64,000 nucleotides of DNA from Hungateiclostridiaceae bacterium UBA1305. GTDB lineage: Bacteria; Bacillota; Clostridia; Acetivibrionales; DTU013. A program made the position numbers and the translations under genes. The stretch lies in the NCBI GenBank assembly GCA_002307275.1, contig DBTX01000038.1:4400-68399 (forward strand), read 5' to 3'. Numbering within the stretch: position 1 is the stretch's first letter; each line of letters begins with the position of its first letter. Shown piece by piece: positions 25,251 to 34,396 of this stretch. The notes under the pieces are model-generated. The model had not been told where the DNA came from. It worked only from the letters and a program-made list of their open reading frames with translations, and searched no databases.

Positions 25251-27416
25251 GTGATATCGGGTGCGTATATTGGTCAGGAAAATCAAATATCTCTGAGAGT
25301 TCTGGAAGCTGAGCCCAGAGATGTTGGACGGGGTATAGCGAGAATGAATCCGGATGATATGATCAGATTGGATGTAGATGTAGGTGATATTATTTCCATA
25401 TCAGGACCTGGTAAAAGGGAGGCTGCCGCAAAAATTCTACCGACGCATATGGAATATCGGGGAAAATCAATCATACAGCTTGATGAAATCAGCAGGGAAA
25501 ATGCGGGTATTGGTATTGAAGAGAAAGTGACTGTAAAAAAAAGCCCGTACAATCGTGCACACACGGTAACATTATCTCCAATCGACGATGACAACAACAT
25601 TGGAATGGAATGGGACACAAATCATATAGGCAGACTGCTGGAAGGCTTGCCGGTTATGGAAGGCAACCGTGTTCAGGTGCTGCTCTTCGGGTCGAGAACT
25701 GTCAATTTCACTGTAACCAGAACATCTCCAAGAGAAATTGTGCTTCTGCATTCCGATACAATATTTTTGATTGACCATTCCACGAATGCCCACGAGGGGA
25801 TATGCAAGATAGCATATAAGGATATCGGAGGGCTTCAGGCAGAAATACAGCGGGTAAGAGAAATGATAGAGCTTCCGCTGTTATATCCGGAAGTTTTCGA
25901 AAGAATCGGAATATACCCGCCTAACGGAGTATTGCTTTACGGCCCTCCGGGTACAGGAAAAACACTGATTGCCAGGGCGGTAGCTACAGAAACCGACGCA
26001 CATTTTATTGCAGTCAACGGGCCTGAAATCATTCATAAGTTTTATGGCGAGAGCGAGGCAAAGTTGAGGGGGATATTCGAGGAGGCTGCCAGCAGGACAC
26101 CTGCCATCATATTTATTGATGAAATAGATGCCATTGCCCCAAAACGCACCGAAGTATCAGGCGAAGTTGAGAAGAGAGTGGTAGGACAGCTTTTGGTACT
26201 TATGGACGGCTTGAAAAAGAGAAAGAATGTAGTGGTTATAGGCGCAACGAATATTCCTGATTCAATAGATCCGGCTCTTCGGAGACCGGGAAGATTTGAC
26301 CGGGAAATCTCTATAAATGTTCCCAATAAAGAGGGAAGAGCGGAAATCCTTGAGATTCATACGAGAAATATGCCACTGGCGAAGGATGTCAATCTGGCAA
26401 GAATTGCAGAGATAACCCACGGCTTTGTCGGGGCGGATCTGGAAGCCTTATGCAGGGAAGCCGGCATGATCGCCATCAGAGAAGCCATGCCTGAAAAAGA
26501 TCTCCGCTATTCCATATCCCATAAAAAGCTACTGGATCTGGAGGTAAGGATGGAGCATTTTACAGGCGCAATGGATGAGGTGGAGCCTTCAGCCATACGC
26601 GAGGTATACGTAGAAATCCCAAATGTGAATTGGGACGATATAGGCGGTTTGAATGAGGTTAAGGAAGCACTTAAAGAGGCAATAGAATGGCCTCTTAAAT
26701 ATCGTGAGCTATTTAACCATGTAAAAGCCCATCAACCGAAGGGCATTATATTGACAGGGCCGCCCGGTACAGGTAAGACACTGATTGCAAAGGCAGCGGC
26801 GTCAACGAGCAATGCAAATTTCATATCTATTAAAGGTCCGGCAATTTTTTCGAAATGGGTGGGCGAGTCTGAAAAGATGATGAGGGAGGTCTTCAAAAAG
26901 GCTAAACAAGCTTCACCCTGTATTATATTCTTTGATGAGATAGATGCATTATCCTGTGGACGGAATTCGGAGGAGTCTGATTCCGGGGTGGGCCAAAGGG
27001 TCATAAGTCAGTTGCTGACCGAAATGGATGGAGTAGAAGAACTGAAAGGGGTCGTTGTTCTTGCTGCAACAAACAGGCTGGATCTGGTGGACCCTGCCCT
27101 CTTGCGTCAGGGAAGGTTTGACCAGATATTTCAAATAGAGGAGCCTGATGAAAAGGAAAGGTGTGAAATATTTAAAATTCATTTAAAAGGAAGACCGGTT
27201 GTCGAAGGAGTAAACCCGGAGGAACTGGCCGGACATACTGCAGGTTTTGTCGGTTCGGATATCTATGGCGTATGTGAAAAAGCAGCGATGAGGGCTATTG
27301 ATAAATTCCTGGCCAGAGAGGATCATTGTTTGGAGCAACTAATAATTGATGAAGAGGATATGCACTGGGCGATAAATGAAGTGACTCACATGAAGGAATC
27401 AGCAAACAGGCATTGA
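25251..27416 (+). CDS. CDC48/VAT-type double AAA+ ATPase (copy 2)
   Basis: A 721-aa archaeal-style CDC48/VAT protein. The N-domain (~1-185) begins with the characteristic LRVLEAEPRDVGRGIARM. D1: Walker A GPPGTGKT at ~230, IIFIDEIDAIAPKR, RRPGRFDR. D2: Walker A at ~502, IIFFDEIDAL, finger LRQGRFDQ. It is closer to typical CDC48 than copy 1. The GTG start follows AAAGGGGGAGT. It is the last gene of the second gvp operon, 16 bp after the GvpJ-GRAM fusion, before a strong terminator. Confidence 0.95.
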   Translation: MISGAYIGQENQISLRVLEAEPRDVGRGIARMNPDDMIRLDVDVGDIISISGPGKREAAAKILPTHMEYRGKSIIQLDEISRENAGIGIEEKVTVKKSPYNRAHTVTLSPIDDDNNIGMEWDTNHIGRLLEGLPVMEGNRVQVLLFGSRTVNFTVTRTSPREIVLLHSDTIFLIDHSTNAHEGICKIAYKDIGGLQAEIQRVREMIELPLLYPEVFERIGIYPPNGVLLYGPPGTGKTLIARAVATETDAHFIAVNGPEIIHKFYGESEAKLRGIFEEAASRTPAIIFIDEIDAIAPKRTEVSGEVEKRVVGQLLVLMDGLKKRKNVVVIGATNIPDSIDPALRRPGRFDREISINVPNKEGRAEILEIHTRNMPLAKDVNLARIAEITHGFVGADLEALCREAGMIAIREAMPEKDLRYSISHKKLLDLEVRMEHFTGAMDEVEPSAIREVYVEIPNVNWDDIGGLNEVKEALKEAIEWPLKYRELFNHVKAHQPKGIILTGPPGTGKTLIAKAAASTSNANFISIKGPAIFSKWVGESEKMMREVFKKAKQASPCIIFFDEIDALSCGRNSEESDSGVGQRVISQLLTEMDGVEELKGVVVLAATNRLDLVDPALLRQGRFDQIFQIEEPDEKERCEIFKIHLKGRPVVEGVNPEELAGHTAGFVGSDIYGVCEKAAMRAIDKFLAREDHCLEQLIIDEEDMHWAINEVTHMKESANRH

Positions 27417-27461
27417 GAAAGGATCCTCTGAACAGGTTACATGCCATGCGTGGCGCACTAT

Positions 27462-27501
27462 AAAAATTCCAGGAGAACCATTTGGTTCCCCTGGAATTTT
27501 T
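27462..27501. terminator. Bidirectional terminator after second gvp operon
   Basis: A 19-bp stem AAAAATTCCAGG.. / ..CCTGGAATTTTT with one A-C mismatch and a 2-4 nt loop, between convergent genes. Confidence 0.88.
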
Positions 27502-27671
27502 CATACCTGAACATTTCCACCCGGACCTTCTTCGTTGGGAATCTGTACCTCATTGTTGTTTCCATTGGTCAGAACAACGTTCTTGCCCTGCTGTTTGACA
27601 CTGTCAATAAGAACTGATACCAACACCTTTACAAGGGTCACTATATCAATATCTTTAAAATCTTCCTGCAT
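27501..27671 (-). CDS. Small uncharacterised protein
   Basis: A 56-aa protein: an amphipathic helix with DIVTLVKVLVSVLIDSVKQQ, then VVLTNGNNNEVQIPNE and a Gly-rich end. The ATG at 27671 follows GGAAAGGGGGTG; upstream codons have no start signal. The stop overlaps the terminator stem. It probably forms a unit with the protein upstream at 27715-28212, 43 bp away. Unrecognised. Confidence 0.6.
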   Translation of the reverse strand: MQEDFKDIDIVTLVKVLVSVLIDSVKQQGKNVVLTNGNNNEVQIPNEEGPGGNVQV

Positions 27672-27714
27672 TTTTTCACCCCCTTTCCATTGGTATGTAT
27701 TCAGGGGAAGGGAT

Positions 27715-28212
27715 TCATTTTGGAGTAACAGTATTTTTGCTTCCATTTGTGAGAATATTATTTATATTGAATATATAGATTGGAATTTTAATATTGATAT
27801 TCTCGCCTGATTTTGCTTCACTTAATCTGTTGAGTGTATGAACTAATTGATTCACGGCTTCTTCATTCAAGGGCAAATCTATCAATGATCCTTCTGAAAC
27901 CATAATTTCACCGGGCAGTAATTTGAATTCGTTACTGTTGCCGTTAATATTATATATGCAAATTTTAATTGCATTCTCAACACAGGCATCCTTTTTGGCA
28001 ATATCCGGAGTGCCAAGAATTACTTGCAAGTTGTTGCTTTTCAGCATTCTGGACTTTATATTACTACTATTCATTTGTACCTCGCGTTTTATTTCATCTC
28101 TGTATTTCCTTAATGATTGCAGGTAATCCTGGGATGATTCCTGAGATGAAACATTTTCAGCCATATTACTATCGTTAATCGTGTTCTCTTGGGAATTAGT
28201 GGAGTTCAGCAT
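27715..28212 (-). CDS. Uncharacterised protein
   Basis: A 165-aa protein with a polar, Asn/Ser-rich N-terminus (~1-30), a short coiled segment (DYLQSLRKYRDEIKREV) and a C-terminal alpha/beta part (LLPGEIMVSEGSLIDLPL, KSGENINIKIPIYIFNI). No signal peptide. The ATG at 28212 lies 6 nt after GAGGTG. The YLxSLRK motif also ends the beta-propeller protein at 9684, a possible hint of a shared partner. It is the last gene of the island before the murA break. Confidence 0.6.
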   Translation of the reverse strand: MLNSTNSQENTINDSNMAENVSSQESSQDYLQSLRKYRDEIKREVQMNSSNIKSRMLKSNNLQVILGTPDIAKKDACVENAIKICIYNINGNSNEFKLLPGEIMVSEGSLIDLPLNEEAVNQLVHTLNRLSEAKSGENINIKIPIYIFNINNILTNGSKNTVTPK

Positions 28213-28322
28213 TAATATCACCTCAATTTTCTTAATAATTGAATAACAGGTTTACGATATTATTATATTTATGTAAACCAATTGTGTTACACTATTAATT
28301 GAGTTTTTATGGAATAAATGAG

Positions 28323-28351
28323 TTGATACCTTTTTTTAGGAATGGTAGAAT
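28323..28351 (+). promoter_or_regulatory. Sigma-A promoter driving the cut murA and division genes
   Basis: TTGATA (28323-28328), 17 bp, TAGAAT (28346-28351): near-consensus on both boxes. It stands ~17 bp before the first murA-like codon and is the only evident promoter upstream of divIB-sbp-ftsA. Confidence 0.7.
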
Positions 28352-28367
28352 ATGAATATACAATAAG

Positions 28368-29300
28368 GTTACTCACCCGGGTGGGTGCGAAATAGGACCA
28401 AGACCCATAGACTTGCATTTGAAGGCGCTTAAAAGTATGGGCGTAAGGGTTCAGGATGCGCAGCGCGGCTTTATATACTGCGAAGCCGACAGGCTCAAGG
28501 GGTGCGATATTCAGCTTGATTATCCAAGTGTGGGTGCGACTGAAAATATCATGTTAGCCTCTGTTTTTGCAGAGGGTGAGACCTTGATCAGGAATGCAGC
28601 CAGGGAACCTGAAATACTGGATTTGCAGAATTACCTCCAGGCTACCGGAATACAGGTTACGGGAGCCGGAACGAGTATGATAAGGATATGCGGAGGAGAA
28701 CACAGATTAAGAAATGCAGAGCATACGATAATTACAGACAGGATCGTGACGGGTACATATATGACAGCCGCTGGAATTACAGGCGGTGAACTGCTTTTAC
28801 GCAATGTGATACCTGAGCATATGAGTTCGATTACGGCTATATTGAGGGAAAGCGGCTGCAGAATCAGTATCAAGGGAAGTACGATGCTGATAATAGGTCC
28901 TTCAAGGCTGCGTGCCGTAGATATCATAAGAACGCTGCCCTATCCCGGCTTTCCAACAGACATGCAGGCACAGCTGGTGGCAATGCTGACGGTGGCCAGA
29001 GGAACAAGCATCATGGTAGAGACTGTTTTCGAAAACAGATACAAGCATGTGGATGAATTGCTTAGAATGGGCGCCAACATCAAGCTGGAAGGTAGGATTG
29101 CAGTTATAAAAGGTGTCAAACGGCTTATTGGAGCAAATGTTTGCGCCCGTGATCTGAGAGGCGGTGCCGCGCTTGTATTGGCAGGACTTGCAGCGGAAGG
29201 GGAGACGATTATTTCCGATATCAAGCATATAGACAGGGGATATGAAAACATAGAGGAAAAGCTTCGGCTTGCAGGTGCGAATATTCAGCGTGTCAATTGA
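28368..29300 (+). pseudogene. murA: murA (UDP-GlcNAc 1-carboxyvinyltransferase) lacking the first ~110 codons
   Basis: Homology begins at VTHPGGCEIGPRPIDLHLK, the loop with the catalytic Cys, and runs to a normal C-terminus (SVGATENIMLA, REPEILDLQNYL, PGFPTDMQAQ, MVETVFENRYKHVDELLRMG, DLRGGAALVLAGLAAEG). A TGA in frame at 28353 closes the upstream side, so the N-terminal half of domain 1 is gone. Possible internal starts (TTG 28413) would drop even the catalytic Cys. Full MurA needs both lobes, so this is probably inactive; Clostridia often have a second murA. It precedes divIB as in a normal dcw cluster. Confidence 0.85.
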
Positions 29301-29311
29301 AAGGGAAGTTC

Positions 29312-30163
29312 ATGAAATTACAAAGGATACAAGATGTGCAGGAGCCTTCGCATAAAAAGCACAAAAGTAAAAAAAAGAGTAAAAGATCATTCCTGTGGTT
29401 AAAATTTTTACTGATAACATTGCTTCTTGCAACAACATTGATATATGGGGCTCTTTCCCCGTTTTTTAATATAAAAAACATTCAAGTGAAGGGAAAAGCC
29501 ATGCATTATGACAATCAGACGTTGATATCGGGTTCGGGTATCAGCCAGGGGGTTAATGGCTTCAGACTTTTGTTCGATAATCCGGGTAAATTTTACTTTT
29601 TACGTGTAGGTTCCGCCGAAAGTGCGATACTTGAAAGCTATCCCTATATTAAAAATGTAAAAGCAAGGTTTGTCCTTCCGTCCACAGTCTCCATAGAGGT
29701 CAAGGAGAGGGAAGCGGCTGCCATCCTTATTACTGATGGGACAAGCCTTCTGATTGACACGGAAGAAGTTCTTCTGGAAGAAGATCCTGATATGAAAAAG
29801 CTTCATTTACCGGTAATCAAAGTCAAAAAGCCTGAAGTGCTGAAGCTGGGGAAAAAGCTTGATCTGCATGAGAGTCAACTCTCTGCAGCTTATAAGATAT
29901 ATGATGCCATAAAGGAAATTGACAGCCAAAACCAGGATAAACTATTGCCAAGTATAGATTTCGTGGACGTTTCGGATCCCGATAATATTGGATTTTCACT
30001 GCAGTCAAGAGTCATTGTCAATCTGAGGGGATCGGATGATTTGGTTTATAAACTGAATGCGGTCAAAACCGTATTTGCAAAAAATATTAAAAAGGATGAT
30101 AGGGGTAGATTGGATTTCACATCTGATGGGAATTCGGTATTTACACCGGAAAACGGGGGGTAG
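29312..30163 (+). CDS. divIB: Cell division protein FtsQ/DivIB
   Basis: A 283-aa protein with a very basic cytoplasmic N-terminus (KKHKSKKKSKRS), one membrane helix (~30-50), a POTRA domain starting FFNIKNIQVKG and the beta domain with YPYIKNVKARFVLPSTVSIE. It links the divisome to the wall synthesis machinery outside the membrane. The ATG at 29312 behind AAAGGGAAG is better than the in-frame TTG at 29297. It follows the murA remnant by 11 bp. Confidence 0.92.
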   Translation: MKLQRIQDVQEPSHKKHKSKKKSKRSFLWLKFLLITLLLATTLIYGALSPFFNIKNIQVKGKAMHYDNQTLISGSGISQGVNGFRLLFDNPGKFYFLRVGSAESAILESYPYIKNVKARFVLPSTVSIEVKEREAAAILITDGTSLLIDTEEVLLEEDPDMKKLHLPVIKVKKPEVLKLGKKLDLHESQLSAAYKIYDAIKEIDSQNQDKLLPSIDFVDVSDPDNIGFSLQSRVIVNLRGSDDLVYKLNAVKTVFAKNIKKDDRGRLDFTSDGNSVFTPENGG

Positions 30164-30168
30164 AAAGC

Positions 30169-30519
30169 ATGTTGCCAATACTAGGCATGATAATAGGCAT
30201 ACTGATTGGAGTGTTCTTTATTCCGATTAATATCCCACAGCAATACTCAACCTATGTGGCTGTGGCGATCCTTGCGGCTCTGGACTCTGTATTCGGAGGA
30301 GTAGCAGCCACGATGCAGGGCAAATTCGATATGAAGATATTCATATCCGGGTTTTTCGGCAATGCCTTGCTGGCAGCCGTGCTTGCCTACATAGGAGATC
30401 AGCTTGGCATACAGATATATCTTGCTGCCATATTTGCATTCGGAAACAGGCTATTCCTGAATTTCGCAATTATTCGCAGATATATGTTGAATAAGTCTGT
30501 CAAAAAAGATAATATATGA
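30169..30519 (+). CDS. sbp: Small basic protein Sbp (DUF1290)
   Basis: A 116-aa membrane protein with three to four hydrophobic helices and the family stretches IGVFFIPINIPQQYSTYVAV and AALDSVFGGVAA. It is found between divIB and ftsA in many Firmicutes; its biochemical role is unknown. It begins 5 bp after divIB behind GGGGGGTAG. Confidence 0.9.
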   Translation: MLPILGMIIGILIGVFFIPINIPQQYSTYVAVAILAALDSVFGGVAATMQGKFDMKIFISGFFGNALLAAVLAYIGDQLGIQIYLAAIFAFGNRLFLNFAIIRRYMLNKSVKKDNI

Positions 30520-30564
30520 TTGCAATTAGAATGTCGAATATCGACTTGGATGGGGGTTTCTTCT

Positions 30565-31803
30565 TTGAGTGATTTGATTGTAAGTATTGATATAGGTACT
30601 TCAAAGGTAGGCTCCATCATTGGGCGGATAAATAAAAATTCACAGCTTGAGATCATCGGCAGGGGCATGTCACCTTGCAACGGTTTGAAAAAGGGCGTCA
30701 TCGTGGATATAGAAGGAACGGCTGCATGTATCAGGACTGCGGTTGGGGAAGCTGAAGCAGCTGCAAATATGAGAGTCGGATCGGCGTTCGTCAATATCCA
30801 TGGAATGCATGTGAGTGTCATTAATAATAAAAGCTGGCTGAGTATTTCAAATGGAAACAGGGAAATTACCCAGCGGGATATAGATACTGTACTCCATTCG
30901 GTAAGGGATATTGACATACCGGAGGACAGGCAGCTGATTGATGTGATTCCAAGACAGTATATTATTGACGGCTACGATGAGATCATTGATCCTGTCGGAA
31001 TGGTTGGTACAAGACTGGAAGTGGATGCAGATATCGTAGTCGGCAAGATCACATCCGTGCAAAACATTGTCAAAAGTGTCGAAAGAGCGGGTATACAGAT
31101 TGACGGTATCGTTGCCGAAGCCTTTGCGACAGGGGAGATCTGCCTGACCGCTGACGAACGTGATATAGGCGTGGTGCTTTTGGATATAGGCGGGGGTATT
31201 ACAGACATATCGGTCTATCAGGGGAAAAGGCTTGTCTTTTATGATTCGATTCCTGTGGGTGGAGACCATATTACAAATGATATAGCCATAGGACTTCGGA
31301 TATCCAACATCGAAGCGGAGAAAATAAAGCGTCAGTTTGAATTGGCATTGACGTCGTTGATAAAGAATGATCAGGAAATATCCGTATTTGACATTAGTGA
31401 AAACAAGAAGAAAAATGTAAAAGTTTCTGAAGTGGTAGAGATTATTGAAGCGCGAGTCTTTGAGATATTTTCTCTTTGCTGGAACCAGCTCAGGAAAGCA
31501 GATTCTCTGGTGAAGCCTGATGGCGGTGTTGTACTGACCGGCGCGGGTATTTCATATGTTGACGGCTGCAAGCAGCTGGTACAGGAAGTATTCGAGGTAT
31601 CTGTCAGGGTCGTTCAGGCAGGACAGCTTCAGGGAGTTTCAAAACCGGAATTTATTACTTCCGCAGGTATCATCAGATATGTAGCCAACATTAAAAAGGG
31701 AACAAGCCATGCCATAGAAGTGAAGTTGAAAAAACCAGGAAGTGCACAGCCCAAAGAGTCGATATTTGACAGGTTAGCGAGATTTTTCAGAGAGATTTTC
31801 TAG
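30565..31803 (+). CDS. ftsA: Cell division protein FtsA
   Basis: A 412-aa actin-fold protein that anchors FtsZ to the membrane. Phosphate-1 motif IVSIDIGTSKVGSI, the 1C domain, phosphate-2 LLDIGGGITDISVY, adenosine motif VVLTGAGISYVDG, and the C-terminal amphipathic helix FDRLARFFREIF for membrane binding. The TTG at 30565, 7 nt after GGGGGT, gives the usual N-terminus; an in-frame ATG lies 15 nt upstream inside the binding site. Confidence 0.95.
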   Translation: MSDLIVSIDIGTSKVGSIIGRINKNSQLEIIGRGMSPCNGLKKGVIVDIEGTAACIRTAVGEAEAAANMRVGSAFVNIHGMHVSVINNKSWLSISNGNREITQRDIDTVLHSVRDIDIPEDRQLIDVIPRQYIIDGYDEIIDPVGMVGTRLEVDADIVVGKITSVQNIVKSVERAGIQIDGIVAEAFATGEICLTADERDIGVVLLDIGGGITDISVYQGKRLVFYDSIPVGGDHITNDIAIGLRISNIEAEKIKRQFELALTSLIKNDQEISVFDISENKKKNVKVSEVVEIIEARVFEIFSLCWNQLRKADSLVKPDGGVVLTGAGISYVDGCKQLVQEVFEVSVRVVQAGQLQGVSKPEFITSAGIIRYVANIKKGTSHAIEVKLKKPGSAQPKESIFDRLARFFREIF

Positions 31804-32008
31804 ATATTTAGCTGTGCTTTTTTAGTGATTTTACTCGATTTTTTTGTTAAAACTTAGCTTGCTTTAATGTATGGAATAAGATATTATTTAAGTAATGTAT
31901 GGAAGAGGTTTCTGCGGTGATTTCGGATAAAGTTGATACCGACATTTGCAGAGTAGTTATTTAATACCCTTGACCGTGTGATTAACTAATGACGAAGGGG
32001 GATTCAAT

Positions 32009-33106
32009 TTGCTTGAGTTTGATATCGATATGGAACAATTTGCCCAAATCAAGGTCATAGGCGTCGGCGGCGGCGGTAATAATGCCGTCAACAGAATGAT
32101 CGCAGCAGGACTTCGCGGTGTTGAGTTCATTGCAATCAATACTGACAAACAAGCTCTTTTTCTATCAAAAGCAAATACTAAAATTCAAATAGGCGACAAA
32201 CTTACAAAAGGGCTCGGAGCCGGTGCGAATCCTGAGATTGGCGAGCGTGCTGCCAATGAAAGCAAGGATGAGATTGCACAGGCTGTCAAGGGCGCCGACA
32301 TGGTATTTGTAACTGCCGGAATGGGCGGCGGTACCGGTACCGGTGCAGCACCTATCGTAGCACAGATTGCCAAGGAAATGGGAATACTCACTGTGGGTGT
32401 CGTCACAAAACCTTTCATGTTTGAAGGCCGCAAAAGGATGCAGTATGCTGAACAAGGCATTGAAAATTTAAAAGGTGTCGTTGATACTCTCGTAACAATA
32501 CCCAATGACAGATTACTACAGGTTGCTGAAAAGAAAACTTCCATTATAGATGCATTCAGAATGGCGGATGATGTGCTTCGTCAGGGTGTTCAAGGCATAT
32601 CCGACCTTATCGCGGTACCTGGTCTGATTAACCTTGATTTTGCCGATGTCAAGACGATAATGATCAATACCGGACTTGCCCACATGGGCATAGGCAGGGC
32701 ATCAGGCGACGGCAGGGCGGAAGAGGCAGCCAGGCAGGCAATACAGAGTCCGCTTCTGGAAACCTCCATCGAGGGTGCAAGAGGTGTGCTGCTCAATATT
32801 ACAGGCGGCCCGGATCTTGGACTCTTCGAAGTCAATCTTGCGGCAGAGCTTGTACAGAAGTCGGCCGATCCCGATGCGAATATCATCGTAGGTGCTGTTA
32901 TTGACGAAAACCTCAAGGATGAAATGCTGATCACGGTCATTGCAACCGGTTTTGAAAAGGGTCCCATTATGAAGAAGCTGGATAAGATCGTTGAAAGAAC
33001 GGGAATAAAGCCGGAAATACCAGCAGCGAAGCGCCATACGGCAGGTGAGGTGTCGGATGATGAGCTTGAAATACCAACATTCCTGAGAAAGAACAGATTC
33101 AAATAA
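32009..33106 (+). CDS. ftsZ: Cell division protein FtsZ
   Basis: A 365-aa tubulin-like GTPase forming the Z ring. Motifs: IKVIGVGGGGNNAVNRM, GGGTGTGAAP (tubulin signature), the T7 loop NLDFADVKTIM, and the conserved C-terminal peptide ELEIPTFLRKNR that binds FtsA. TTG start 8 nt after AAGGGG. A 205-bp gap separates it from ftsA, so it may have its own promoter. A terminator follows. Confidence 0.97.
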   Translation: MLEFDIDMEQFAQIKVIGVGGGGNNAVNRMIAAGLRGVEFIAINTDKQALFLSKANTKIQIGDKLTKGLGAGANPEIGERAANESKDEIAQAVKGADMVFVTAGMGGGTGTGAAPIVAQIAKEMGILTVGVVTKPFMFEGRKRMQYAEQGIENLKGVVDTLVTIPNDRLLQVAEKKTSIIDAFRMADDVLRQGVQGISDLIAVPGLINLDFADVKTIMINTGLAHMGIGRASGDGRAEEAARQAIQSPLLETSIEGARGVLLNITGGPDLGLFEVNLAAELVQKSADPDANIIVGAVIDENLKDEMLITVIATGFEKGPIMKKLDKIVERTGIKPEIPAAKRHTAGEVSDDELEIPTFLRKNRFK

Positions 33107-33139
33107 GAACCTTAAAATAGTCGAAGAGATTCATAATTC

Positions 33140-33175
33140 AGCCCGTGAGCACATTGCTCCCGGGTTTTGTTTTGT
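33140..33175 (+). terminator. Terminator after ftsZ
   Basis: The stem AGCCCG-GAGC / GCTC-CGGGTT is followed by TTGTTTTG. The remaining gap to spoIIGA (33176-33434) shows no gene. Confidence 0.65.
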
Positions 33176-33434
33176 TTAAGGAATTTGCCTGCAAACGCTT
33201 CTTTTAAAAATATACTTTTTCAAAGTAAGTACCTAAAGTCTGGAGAGGTTCAATGCCCCCGAGACTTTGTTTAGTTTTTCTTGTCGTACGCTTCCCATAT
33301 TTCTACAGTGCCATACGACACAAAAATCAGTCACAATAAAATATAATTTGAATGTATTTAATTCTAAAAGTACAGGCATACGAATATATCTAAAATAGGG
33401 GATGTCTGCCCTGGCGGGCTGTGAGGTAGAACTG

Positions 33435-34340
33435 GTGGAAGTGTATCTGGATATCATTATCCTTGAAAATATTGTCATCAATTATTTGATACTGCTGGTA
33501 ACTGCAAAATTTTCCAAAAACAAGACAGGTAATTTTCGCCTCCTGCTTGGAGCAATAGTAGGAGCCACCTATCTGGTACTGATGATCCTTCTGCCGGAAA
33601 TGAAAATCTACACGACGATCTTGTCGAAGATTCTGCTATCCATAGCCATGGTAGCCGTAACATTCAATTTTACCCGGATAACAGCATTTCTGAAGACCCT
33701 TGTGATGTTTTATGCATCAACATTCCTATTTGCCGGTGCAGGTTTTGCATTCCTGTACTTTAACCAGAGCGGCGGCGTGATAAGGAATGGCGTAATCCTC
33801 TCTCCGCTGTCGTTTCTGAATACGAAATGGTCTGAACTGCTGCTTGCCCTTGCAGTTACATTTATCATCCTGAGAGTGGTATGGGATGTGATACAAAGCA
33901 GATTCCTGAGAGAAAAGATACTGGTCAGACTCTGCATCGCATTCGACAAAAAGGCAATTGACCTCAATGCGCTTGTTGATACGGGCAATTCACTGCATGA
34001 TCCGCTGACGAACATGCCTGTAGTGGTTGTTGAGTTCATGGCAATCAGGGAAATCCTGCCTGATGATATCAGAGCTATTTTTGAAAAGGATTCCGAGAAT
34101 GATCTGAACAGCGTAACTGACACTATCTCATGCTCTGCATGGTTTTCCAGATTCAGGCTCATCCCGTTCACGTCGCTGGGAAAAGAGAATGGAATGTTGC
34201 TTGGCTTCAGGCCTGACTATATCGAGATAGGCAGTGACAATGACAGGAAAGGAGTAAGTGATGTTATTATCGGAATTTATAATAGATCGTTGTCAAGAAA
34301 TGAAAAATACCGTGCATTACTCAGTCCTGAACTGATGTAG
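33435..34340 (+). CDS. spoIIGA: Pro-sigma-E processing aspartic peptidase SpoIIGA
   Basis: A ~301-aa membrane protease of the mother-cell septal membrane that matures sigma-E. Five hydrophobic helices (VYLDIIILENIVINYLIL onward) are followed by a cytosolic aspartic-protease domain with the catalytic NALVDTGNSLHDPL. The GTG at 33435, 5 nt after GAGGTAG, gives the normal start; GTG at 33441 is an alternative. It is paired with sigE as in all spore formers of this group. Confidence 0.92.
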   Translation: MEVYLDIIILENIVINYLILLVTAKFSKNKTGNFRLLLGAIVGATYLVLMILLPEMKIYTTILSKILLSIAMVAVTFNFTRITAFLKTLVMFYASTFLFAGAGFAFLYFNQSGGVIRNGVILSPLSFLNTKWSELLLALAVTFIILRVVWDVIQSRFLREKILVRLCIAFDKKAIDLNALVDTGNSLHDPLTNMPVVVVEFMAIREILPDDIRAIFEKDSENDLNSVTDTISCSAWFSRFRLIPFTSLGKENGMLLGFRPDYIEIGSDNDRKGVSDVIIGIYNRSLSRNEKYRALLSPELM

Positions 34341-34396
34341 AGATCATGCGAAAAAATTTTAAACGTTGAATGTTTTACAGCGAAAGGAGATTCCAA

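Noticed and set aside
32185..33102. Long minus-strand frames inside ftsZ
   Set aside because: Shadows caused by ftsZ codon usage; ftsZ itself is unambiguous.
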